Source of the DNA: CAG-791 sp000431495
Lineage (GTDB): Bacteria; Bacillota; Clostridia; Lachnospirales; Lachnospiraceae
DNA: 14,930 nucleotides
Assembly (NCBI GenBank): GCA_052117605.1
Contig: JBQKIT010000029.1
Direction: 5' to 3' (one strand)
This document shows positions 8,889 to 14,877 of the stretch, one piece after another. The translations under genes were made by a program, and so were the position numbers. Position 1 is the stretch's first letter. Each line of letters starts with the position of its first letter. The notes under the pieces are model-generated. The model was not told where the DNA came from. It searched no databases and saw only the letters and a program-made list of their open reading frames with translations.

Positions 8889-9339
8889 CCGCCTTCAGTA
8901 CAATGACAGCTTCCTGCTCTCCGCTAGCTGCAATTCGATCCAATGCATCTTTGAGTTCATCATCACTGGACACTTCGTAGCTGTTATTATTTGCAGCAAC
9001 TGCTGCCGCTTTTGCCGGCGCTGCGAAGACTGCTTGCTTTGCAGTGCCAGGAGCAGCCTGATCTACTAAATCATTTTCATCAGTATCTTCTGACTCGGTT
9101 GATCCCAATGAAGTATCAGAATCCACATCATCGAATGAAGTATCAGATTCTTCATTATCAGACGACGTATCCGATCCAGCATTCCCTGAGGAATTCTCTG
9201 ATCCAGCATCTCCTTCCGATTCAATGACAGTTTCTGTACTCGGTTCCACGGAGTCTTTCACAGCTGCAAATGCAGTAGCCGGAAGCATGGTTAATGCCAT
9301 CATAATGGCCAAAGCACTTGCCATGATTCGATGTTTCAT
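8827..9339 (-). CDS. N-terminal part of the same surface protein (signal peptide and acidic Ser-rich region)
   Basis: A 170-codon frame starting with a clear signal peptide: KHR, a hydrophobic core (MASALAIMMALTML), then a likely AFA|AV cleavage near residue 25. Residues about 38-90 are a low-complexity Asp/Glu/Ser/Thr/Gly stretch with repeated SDTS units (SDTSSDNEESDTSFDD). About 120-170 begins the folded part (SYEVSSDDELKDALDRIAA... AVIVLKADVS), the usual entry strand of a pectate-lyase-like beta-helix. The frame ends abruptly at GVGG-stop, inside the GGGGGGG run. Removing one G joins G170 to KHITVKSEDGE in the downstream frame and gives one 1142-residue protein. As written the product would be a short exported fragment. 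A consensus Shine-Dalgarno sequence lies unusually far (37 nt) upstream of this ATG; GAAAAGAA directly before it is only a weak site. Confidence 0.8.
   Translation of the reverse strand: MKHRIMASALAIMMALTMLPATAFAAVKDSVEPSTETVIESEGDAGSENSSGNAGSDTSSDNEESDTSFDDVDSDTSLGSTESEDTDENDLVDQAAPGTAKQAVFAAPAKAAAVAANNNSYEVSSDDELKDALDRIAASGEQEAVIVLKADVSAPRTPESPYVTSFGVGG
8830..8836. repeat. Seven-base homopolymer (G on the coding strand) at the frame break
   Basis: Seven C on the plus strand, G on the coding strand, read GTG GGG GGG TAA. Seven G give a stop; six or nine would place GGT AAG CAC ATC in frame and fuse the two parts of the surface protein. The tract is exactly where the two frames must join, so it is the point of slippage or sequencing error. 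Confidence 0.85.
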
Positions 9340-9376
9340 TTCTTTTCTGTATGATAATTAAAAGATAATTACCACA

Positions 9377-9388
9377 CTCCTCCTTCCC
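9377..9388 (-). promoter_or_regulatory. Consensus Shine-Dalgarno sequence, displaced from the surface-protein start
   Basis: GGGAAGGAGGAG on the minus strand is the best ribosome binding site in the leader but is 37 nt from the ATG at 9337-9339. A TAA in the same frame lies between them, so the gene cannot simply start further upstream. The gap holds a direct repeat TAATTATC-TTT-TAATTATC. A five-codon open frame, GTG GTA ATT ATC TTT TAA, begins just after the site; its spacing is short, so its translation is doubtful. Confidence 0.35.
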
Positions 9389-9448
9389 TTATATTTCATG
9401 TATCACTACATAAGATTTCATCGCCGTTAGCACAGCATATCAGGGTTA

Positions 9449-9474
9449 AGTATACATAATTGATGCTTTCAAAT
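9449..9474 (-). promoter_or_regulatory. Weak candidate promoter for the surface-protein gene
   Basis: On the minus strand TATACT (complement of 9449-9454) is a 5-of-6 match to the -10 box. The sequence 17 bp upstream (TAGATT) is a poor -35. A better TTGAAA is only 12 bp away, too close. The spaced palindrome at 9480-9499 lies directly upstream. Transcription would begin about 105 bp before the ATG. Confidence 0.25.
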
Positions 9475-9479
9475 CTAGC

Positions 9480-9499
9480 CATACAAACGTTTTTGTATG
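9480..9499. promoter_or_regulatory. Spaced palindrome, possible operator upstream of the surface protein
   Basis: CATACAAA (9480-9487) and its perfect complement TTTGTATG (9492-9499) flank a 4-bp spacer. An overlapping AAACGTTT palindrome with a central CG (9485-9492) recalls LacI-family operators. It is followed by CCACTTTTTT on the plus strand, but the stem is too AT-rich to be a convincing terminator. Placement just upstream of the presumed promoter suggests a regulator site; the regulator is unknown. The rest of 9340-9645 holds no gene. Confidence 0.35.
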
Positions 9500-9581
9500 C
9501 CACTTTTTTGTAATAATTTATGTAAAGTGTGTATTGGACTGACAAAGGAAGGATTTCGTCTGCATCTCAAATTTCCCTGCA

Positions 9582-9627
9582 AAAATAAAAGGCTTCCATA
9601 CATAGCCTAAACTATGTACAGAAGCCT
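9582..9627 (-). terminator. Rho-independent terminator of nrdDG
   Basis: An imperfect hairpin pairs AGGCTTC (9590-9596) with GAAGCCT (9621-9627) and ACATAG (9600-9605) with CTATGT (9612-9617), with a 3x3 internal loop. Read on the minus strand it is followed by TTTTATTTTT. It begins about 18 bp past the nrdG stop, the right place to end the nrdDG transcript. Confidence 0.85.
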
Positions 9628-9645
9628 GTTCTGTCAAAATCATGT

Positions 9646-10176
9646 TTAATTATTCAGCGGATCGAGGACAATCGTACCTGTCTTTCTGGTTTCCTTCAGA
9701 TCAATGATTCTCTGATTTGTAGAGCCCCGGAAATTCAATGTGATCTTCTTCTGTGCTTCAATGAACGGCCCGTCCACAAGTACATCAATAAGATCCAGAT
9801 ATTGATCTGTCACTCCATCCACGTACTTTCTGCCACCGGGTACAAGGTCCTTGTCATAAAGATAGCCGGTATAGGCCCAGATGTTCTTCTCCGGAAGTTC
9901 TTTATGAATTCGCTGCAGGAGCGGAAGAAGGCCCTCCTGGTTACTCTCCTCCATCGGATCGCCACCAAGAAGTGTCAGTCCGTCATAATAAGGATGCGAC
10001 AGTTCCTTTATGATCTCATCCTCCATCTCCGGTGTGTAGAGCTTTCCGTAATCAAAGTCCCATGTCTCCGGTTGGAAACAGCCGGGGCAGTGGTTACGAC
10101 ATCCGGAAACAAATACTGTCACCCGCATTCCGATTCCGTTGGCACAGTCCGCCGTCATAATTTCTCCAATGTGCAT
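9646..10176 (-). CDS. nrdG: Anaerobic ribonucleotide reductase activating enzyme (radical SAM)
   Basis: A 176-residue radical-SAM activase, typical in length, that uses a [4Fe-4S] cluster and S-adenosylmethionine to place the glycyl radical on NrdD. The cluster motif CRNHCPGC (C26, C30, C33) is intact and preceded by the usual RVTVFVSG strand. LTLLGGDPMEE (67-77) is the SAM-binding GGDP motif. IDVLVDGPFIEAQKK and the RGSTNQRIID segment are NrdG hallmarks. Its ATG overlaps the nrdD stop codon as TGATG, so translation is coupled. The protein is cytoplasmic and would need a flavodoxin or ferredoxin as electron donor. Confidence 0.96.
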   Translation of the reverse strand: MHIGEIMTADCANGIGMRVTVFVSGCRNHCPGCFQPETWDFDYGKLYTPEMEDEIIKELSHPYYDGLTLLGGDPMEESNQEGLLPLLQRIHKELPEKNIWAYTGYLYDKDLVPGGRKYVDGVTDQYLDLIDVLVDGPFIEAQKKITLNFRGSTNQRIIDLKETRKTGTIVLDPLNN

Positions 10177-12419
10177 CAGCTCTGAACCCCCGATACCTCG
10201 GAGCCGAAGCTCTTATTGGAAAGGTGAAGCACACGGTCCTTGATTTCCTGTGTGCGGCCCTGATTCCAGAACTGTGTTCCGATGTAACCGCAGGTGCGGC
10301 GGGCAACGCTCATTTTGCTCTGGTCACGGTTTCCGCAGTTCGGGCACTCCCAGACAAGCTTCCCGTTCTCATCCTCTACGATTCGGATTTCTCCGTCATA
10401 GCCGCAGACCTCACAGTAATCGGATTTGGTGTTGAGCTCCGCATACATGATGTTGTCATAAATGTACTGCATCACCGAGAGCACCGCCGGGATGTTGTTC
10501 TGCATGTTCGGAACCTCTACGTAGCTGATGGCTCCGCCCGGGGAGAGCTTCTGGAAGTCCGCTTCAAAGCGAAGCTTCGTGAACGCATCAATGTTCTCAC
10601 GAACATTGACATGATAGCTGTTCGTAATGTAGTTGTGGTCGGTCACATCCTTGATGATGCCGAAGCGCTTCTGCAGGCACTTCGCGAACTTGTAGGTCGT
10701 CGATTCCATCGGCGTTCCATACAGGGAATAGCTGATGTTCTCTGCCTTTCTCCACTCTGCGCACTTGTCATTCAGGTGCTGCATCACCTGCAGAGCAAAC
10801 TCCTTGCCCTTCGGATCGGTGTGGGAGACCCCCAGCATCCGCATGCACATCTCATAAAGACCTGCATAGCCGAGACTGATCGTCGAATAATTGTTGTACA
10901 GGAGGCGGTCAATCTTCTCGCCTTTTCCAAGTCTTGCCAGAGCGCCGTACTGCCACAGAATCGGAGCGACATCCGAAATGGTCCCGAGAAGTCTCTCGTG
11001 GCGGCAGCGCAGAGCGCGGTGGCAGAGCTCCAGTCGCTCATCAAAAATCTTCCAGAATGCTTCCATGTCACCGTACGAGGAGCAGGCAACATCTACCAGA
11101 TTGATGGTAACAACACCCTGATTGAAACGACCATAATACTTGTGCTTCCCGTTCGGATCGAGACCTTCCGTATCAGGCGTCAGGAACGAGCGACAACCCA
11201 TGCAGGGATAAACATCACCGTTCTTATATTCCTTCATCTTCTTCGCCGAGATGTAATCCGGAACCATTCTTCTGGAGGTGCATTTTGCAGCAAGCTCAGT
11301 CAGAGAATAGTATTTGGAATCCGGGCGAATATTGTCTTCATCCAGCACGTAAATCAGCTTCGGGAACGCCGGCGTGATCCACACACCCTTCTCGTTCTTG
11401 ACGCCCTGCATTCTCTGCAGAAGAACCTCGCGGATGATCCGGGCCAGATCGTCTCTCGTCTGTCCCTCCGGAACCTCATCCAGATACATGAACATCGTCA
11501 CAAACGGCGCCTGTCCGTTGCAGGTCATCAGCGTGATCAGCTGATACTGAATGGTCTGAATGCCGGACTTGATCTCCTCATCCAGGCGGCTCTCCACAAT
11601 CTTACTGATGATATCCGCATCCTGCGTCTCTCCGGTAAGCCGTCTCTCCTCCAGAACCTGCTTCGTCAGCTTCTTCCGGGACACATCCACAAACGGAGCC
11701 AGATGGGAGAGCGTAAAGGACTGTCCTCCGTACTGGTTGGACGCGACCTGGGCCACGATCTGCGTGGTGACATTGCAGGCCGTGAAGAAGCTGTGCGGCT
11801 TCTCAATCAGCGTCTCACTGATGACGGTTCCGTTCTGCAGCATATCCTCCAGATTGATCAGGTCACAGTTATGCTCCTTCTGGGCATAGTAATCCGAATC
11901 ATGGAAATGAATGATTCCTTCCTCGTGAGCCTTCACGATATCTTCCGGAAGAAGGACACGCTTGGTCAGGTCCTTGGAGACCTCACCTGCCATATAATCA
12001 CGCTGCGTGGAATTGATGACGGGATTCTTGTTGGAGTTCTCCTGTTTCACTTCCTCATTCTGCTGATTGATCAGCGCCAGAATTCCGTTGTCGGTCGTAT
12101 TCGACTTACGGGAGATCTCTCTCTTATAGCGATAGCGGACATACTTCTGCGCAACCTCATAGCCGCGCATCTCCATGATGCCGGTTTCCACCATGTCCTG
12201 AATGTCCTCCACATTCACCGCGTGCGAGGAGTTCTGTACCTTCTTCGCAATATTGTCTGCCACGGCATTGATCTGATAATCGTTCATTTGATAGATGCCG
12301 CTGACCTCCGCATTCGCCTTCCGGATGGCGTTGACAATCTTCGAAATATCGAAGTCAACCTCCTGCCCGTTCCGCTTTATGACATTGATTTTCACCGATA
12401 CGTTTCCTTTTTCTTCCAT
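10176..12419 (-). CDS. nrdD: Anaerobic ribonucleoside-triphosphate reductase (class III)
   Basis: A 747-residue oxygen-sensitive glycyl-radical enzyme that reduces ribonucleoside triphosphates to deoxyribonucleotides for DNA synthesis without oxygen. An N-terminal ATP-cone (about 8-100; INVIKRNGQEVDFDISKIV) gives allosteric control. The catalytic barrel follows, with a candidate active-site cysteine in FFTACNVTTQ (C215). Near the C-terminus four cysteines (CEVC at 669/672, CPNC at 692/695) form the zinc site. RRTCGYIG carries the expected radical glycine (about G711). All key residues are present. The frame is open for 65 further codons upstream, but the start at 12417-12419 is preferred: homology begins there, GAGG lies 7 nt before it, and the longer form would overlap the NrdR-like boxes. 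Confidence 0.96.
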   Translation of the reverse strand: MEEKGNVSVKINVIKRNGQEVDFDISKIVNAIRKANAEVSGIYQMNDYQINAVADNIAKKVQNSSHAVNVEDIQDMVETGIMEMRGYEVAQKYVRYRYKREISRKSNTTDNGILALINQQNEEVKQENSNKNPVINSTQRDYMAGEVSKDLTKRVLLPEDIVKAHEEGIIHFHDSDYYAQKEHNCDLINLEDMLQNGTVISETLIEKPHSFFTACNVTTQIVAQVASNQYGGQSFTLSHLAPFVDVSRKKLTKQVLEERRLTGETQDADIISKIVESRLDEEIKSGIQTIQYQLITLMTCNGQAPFVTMFMYLDEVPEGQTRDDLARIIREVLLQRMQGVKNEKGVWITPAFPKLIYVLDEDNIRPDSKYYSLTELAAKCTSRRMVPDYISAKKMKEYKNGDVYPCMGCRSFLTPDTEGLDPNGKHKYYGRFNQGVVTINLVDVACSSYGDMEAFWKIFDERLELCHRALRCRHERLLGTISDVAPILWQYGALARLGKGEKIDRLLYNNYSTISLGYAGLYEMCMRMLGVSHTDPKGKEFALQVMQHLNDKCAEWRKAENISYSLYGTPMESTTYKFAKCLQKRFGIIKDVTDHNYITNSYHVNVRENIDAFTKLRFEADFQKLSPGGAISYVEVPNMQNNIPAVLSVMQYIYDNIMYAELNTKSDYCEVCGYDGEIRIVEDENGKLVWECPNCGNRDQSKMSVARRTCGYIGTQFWNQGRTQEIKDRVLHLSNKSFGSEVSGVQS

Positions 12420-12481
12420 CACAGATCCTCGTTTTGTCCGCACCGCATCTTCTGCTCGCAGAAATCGCGTCGCTTTTAAAT

Positions 12482-12527
12482 ACAAAATATTGATTGTTTC
12501 GGGTTTTTGGTACACAAGATGTTGTAT
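12482..12527 (-). promoter_or_regulatory. Tandem NrdR-box-like operators upstream of nrdD
   Basis: Two 16-mers match the NrdR box consensus (ACACWATATATWGTGT): ACACAAGATGTTGTAT at 12512-12527 with 13 of 16 and ACAAAATATTGATTGT at 12482-12497 with 12 of 16. Their starts are 30 bp apart, close to three helical turns, as expected for tandem NrdR boxes (usually 31-32). They lie 63-108 bp upstream of the nrdD ATG. NrdR represses ribonucleotide reductase genes in many bacteria. No nrdR gene is in the window. No convincing nrdD promoter was identified within them. Confidence 0.6.
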
Positions 12528-12708
12528 CTCCCGAAGTGCTCTATTATCATACACTACTATGTTTGAAAAAGGTAGGGTGGCGACCGCAAAAAATTCCCTC
12601 AAAAATGGGAACAAGATTTGTACAGAATTCGGTCTTGCTTTTTCTCAGATTCCCGGCAAACCGCAAAGTGTCTGGATGGAACAGATTTCCTGTCATCGGG
12701 AATTCACC

Positions 12709-12738
12709 TTTACGCAAACAGGCAGATACCGTTACAAT
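12709..12738 (+). promoter_or_regulatory. Predicted promoter of the rhodanese-TtcA gene
   Basis: TTTACG (12709-12714; 4 of 6) and TACAAT (12733-12738; 5 of 6) are separated by 18 bp, predicting a start near 12745 and a leader of about 60 nt. The rest of the 385-bp intergenic region 12420-12804 holds the NrdR-like boxes and no supported gene. Confidence 0.4.
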
Positions 12739-12758
12739 GAGAGATAACACGAAATCGG

Positions 12759-12783
12759 AGAGCTGCCTGCTGCAGCTCTTTTT
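12759..12783 (+). terminator. Terminator-like hairpin in the leader of the rhodanese-TtcA gene
   Basis: AGAGCTGC (12759-12766) pairs perfectly with GCAGCTCT (12772-12779) around a 5-nt loop, and the stem runs into five T (12779-12783). It lies between the predicted promoter and the start codon, so it would act as an attenuator or leader structure rather than end an upstream gene. No antiterminator partner was recognised. The short T-run makes a strong terminator doubtful. Confidence 0.45.
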
Positions 12784-12804
12784 GAAACAGAAGGGTTTGT
12801 TTTC

Positions 12805-14013
12805 ATGATGACAGAGTACAACAGAACCGAATTGCCTCTCGAAATATCTCCCGCGGAGCTGGATGAGCTCCGTCCCGATGATTATATTCTGGTGGACACC
12901 AGGGAAAAGAGCGACTACGAGCACGGCTTTATCCCGGGCTGCGTTCTTTTTTCTCCCGGAAAGGTGCGTGAATACGCGGAAAGAGACAGCCTTTCGCCTT
13001 TTTCCAAAGACAAACGCATCGTCCTGTACTGCAAATACGGAACCGTGACCAGAGAGCTTGCGGAAGAGCTGCAGGATCTTGGCTTTGCTGCGCAGAGCCT
13101 TTCCGGCGGCTATGGTGCGTGGGCACTTCATGCCATCACCAGACAGTCCCGGAACAGCGAGCTTCGTGAACACATTGAGCTTTCTCTGCAGAAGGGACAT
13201 TTTCACCGTGATCTTCTCAACCCCTTTGCGCGCGCCATCATCAAATACCGGCAGATTCAGAACGGGGACAGGATCGCCGTCTGCATCTCCGGCGGCAAGG
13301 ATTCCATGCTGATGGCAAAGCTTTTCCAGGAATTCCAGCGTCACGGTCAGTTCTCCTTTGAGCTTGTTTTTCTTTGCATGGACCCCGGCTACAACGAGGC
13401 AAACCGTCACATCATTGAGAGCAACGCGGAGCTCCTTGGCATTCCTCTGACTTTTTTCGAAACCTCCATCTTTGATACTGTGTATCAGATCAAGTCCTCG
13501 CCCTGCTACCTGTGCGCCCGCATGCGCCGCGGCCATTTATATAAGAAGGCGAAGGAGCTCGGCTGCAACAAAATTGCGCTCGGGCATCACTACGACGACG
13601 TCATTGAGACCGCCTTTATGGGAATGCTGTACTCCGGGCAATGGGAGGCCATGCTCCCCAGACTGAAGAGCACAAATTTTGACGGAATGGAGCTGATCCG
13701 CCCGCTCTATTTTATCCGCGAGGACGACATCAAGGCATGGCGAGATGAGAATCATCTTCACTTCATCCAGTGCGCTTGTCACTTCACAGATACCTGCACC
13801 ACCTGTGCCGTGACGCCGGAGTCTTCCGACGCATCCCGCACCGGGCACAAGCGAATGGAAACCAAGCGCATCATCGCGGAGCTGAAGAAAACCAATCCGA
13901 TGATTGAGAGCAACATCTTCCATGCCACAGAGAATGTCAGTATCGACAAGCTTCTCGGCTACAAAAAGGACGGGAAGCATCACAGCTTCCTGGATGGGTT
14001 TGACGGAGAGTAA
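12805..14013 (+). CDS. Rhodanese-PP-loop ATPase fusion, TtcA-like tRNA thiolation protein
   Basis: A 402-residue two-domain protein. Residues about 13-113 are a rhodanese domain (LVDTREKSDYEHGFIPG, active-site C76 in YCKYGTVTREL, SGGYGAW). Residues about 120-400 are a PP-loop ATPase of the TtcA/TilS type: SGGKDS (162-167), CYLC (C234, C237) and GHHYDDVIET. Later cysteines (C323, C325, C331, C334) may supply a third iron-sulfur ligand. TtcA makes 2-thiocytidine at tRNA position 32. Here the fused rhodanese could carry the persulfide sulfur, as the rhodanese part of ThiI does; that role is inferred. The exact tRNA target is uncertain, so no symbol is given. AAGGG (12791-12795) is 9 nt from the chosen first ATG; a second ATG follows at once. 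It is divergent from nrdD. No clear terminator follows it. Confidence 0.88.
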   Translation: MMTEYNRTELPLEISPAELDELRPDDYILVDTREKSDYEHGFIPGCVLFSPGKVREYAERDSLSPFSKDKRIVLYCKYGTVTRELAEELQDLGFAAQSLSGGYGAWALHAITRQSRNSELREHIELSLQKGHFHRDLLNPFARAIIKYRQIQNGDRIAVCISGGKDSMLMAKLFQEFQRHGQFSFELVFLCMDPGYNEANRHIIESNAELLGIPLTFFETSIFDTVYQIKSSPCYLCARMRRGHLYKKAKELGCNKIALGHHYDDVIETAFMGMLYSGQWEAMLPRLKSTNFDGMELIRPLYFIREDDIKAWRDENHLHFIQCACHFTDTCTTCAVTPESSDASRTGHKRMETKRIIAELKKTNPMIESNIFHATENVSIDKLLGYKKDGKHHSFLDGFDGE

Positions 14014-14127
14014 TCAGCGAGGGCTGAATACAGATATTTTCTGAAATAGAAGCTGCTGTTTCTGCCAAATTTACGTCCTTGTTTTTAGTGCAACATGCGA
14101 ACTGTACGAAAAGTACGGATGTGCTAA

Positions 14128-14766
14128 GATGATATCAATATTGAAGCACAGCAATCCGTCCAGCTTCATTATGATCTCATATGCCGCTCGATTTTTTATC
14201 CCGCAAGGCTGTTATCCGAGCAATTAGACCGGGAGTTTACTACCGATTCTTATGATAAGATTAAGAAGGTATATTCGATCTGGATTTGCATGGATTCTCC
14301 GGAGAAAAGCGAGAAAAAGCTTGCAGCAAACACTATTGTTCAATACCGCATCAGGCCCGAAGTTTTATATCCATCGGAGAATATCCCGAAAATGTCATTC
14401 GGCAGATATGACTTATTCTCAACGATCTTCATCAATCTCGTGCCGGACACAAGGAAAACAAACGATGAACTGATTGGAATGTTGTCCACACTGCTTTCCA
14501 ATACATTTCGAGCAGATCAGAAAAAGCAGATTCTGGAAACACAATATGGACTTTTGATGACACGAAAGATCGACAGGGAGGTTCAGAATATGTGCAACTT
14601 GAGCGAGGGAATTGAAGCCGCTGCAATTGCAAAAGCGGAGGAGAAATTTAACAGTATTCTTTCTGAGAAGGATAAAGCTATCACAGAGAAAGACAAGGCC
14701 ATCAACGAGAAAGACAAGGAAATCTCTCGTCTGAAAAAGCTCCTGGCAGAAGCAAGCAGCAGATAG
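14128..14766 (+). pseudogene. 5'-truncated Rpn/PD-(D/E)XK transposase-family nuclease
   Basis: Open from just after a TAA at 14125-14127 to TAG at 14764-14766. It begins DDINIEAQQS, where EAQ matches the E-x-Q half of the PD-(D/E)XK catalytic core. It continues through the family pattern YDKIKKVYSIWIC, SFGRYDLF, FINLV and ELIGMLSTLLS. The N-terminal part with the first catalytic acidic residue is missing, and 14014-14127 shows no recognisable remainder. The first in-frame ATG (14290) would give a 158-residue protein without the catalytic core. Such proteins (Rpn, PDDEXK-family 'transposases') are common in gut Clostridia and promote recombination in E. coli. The C-terminus is a charged coiled coil. 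An apparent IS3-family element follows directly. This is probably a decayed copy. Confidence 0.75.
14665..14727 (+). repeat. Three 21-bp tandem repeats encoding coiled-coil heptads
   Basis: Three consecutive imperfect 21-bp units encode EKDKAIT, EKDKAIN and EKDKEIS, then SRLKKLLAE. Each unit is one heptad of alternating charge, giving a predicted coiled coil at the C-terminus of the nuclease remnant. Repeats of this kind commonly vary in number between copies by replication slippage. Confidence 0.75.
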
Positions 14767-14772
14767 CAAAAA

Positions 14773-14792
14773 GGGTTATAAAAACATAGCCC
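14773..14792 (-). terminator. Weak minus-strand hairpin terminator
   Basis: GGGTTAT (14773-14779) pairs with ATAGCCC (14786-14792), including one G-U pair, around a 6-nt loop. Read on the minus strand it is followed by five T. It would stop transcripts leaving the IS element; on the plus strand it has no T-run. Confidence 0.35.
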
Positions 14793-14830
14793 AGAAAAAA
14801 GAAGGACCCAGGGTTTATAATGATATGCTA

Positions 14831-14870
14831 CCCCTAAGTAGGACATTGAAAAATGAAACCTACTTGGGGG
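14831..14870 (+). promoter_or_regulatory. Inverted repeat that can sequester the transposase ribosome binding site
   Basis: CCCCTAAGTAGG (14831-14842) pairs with CCTACTTGGGGG (14859-14870) at 11 of 12 positions around a 16-nt loop. The right arm contains the GGGGG ribosome binding site, so an RNA carrying both arms would hide it. Confidence 0.55.
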
Positions 14871-14877
14871 TATTGTT

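Noticed and set aside
9480..9510. Palindrome followed by six T as a plus-strand terminator
   Set aside because: There is no plus-strand gene upstream for it to end, and the stem is AT-rich with four unpaired bases before the T-run; an operator is more likely.
10224..12479. A 751-codon open frame on the plus strand opposite nrdD
   Set aside because: Fully antisense to nrdD, no family resemblance; long antisense frames are expected opposite GC3-rich genes.
12417..12614. A 65-codon upstream extension of nrdD
   Set aside because: It would overlap the NrdR-like boxes, lacks homology to the ATP-cone start, and the internal ATG has a suitable ribosome binding site.
12547..13536. A 329-codon open frame on the minus strand across the nrdD/rhodanese intergenic region and the rhodanese-TtcA gene
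   Set aside because: It is antisense to a well-supported gene with intact motifs, has no recognisable domain, and is a by-product of GC-rich codon usage.
14252..14473. A 73-codon plus-strand frame overlapping the nuclease remnant
   Set aside because: Out of frame with the family-like sequence and without any recognisable motif.
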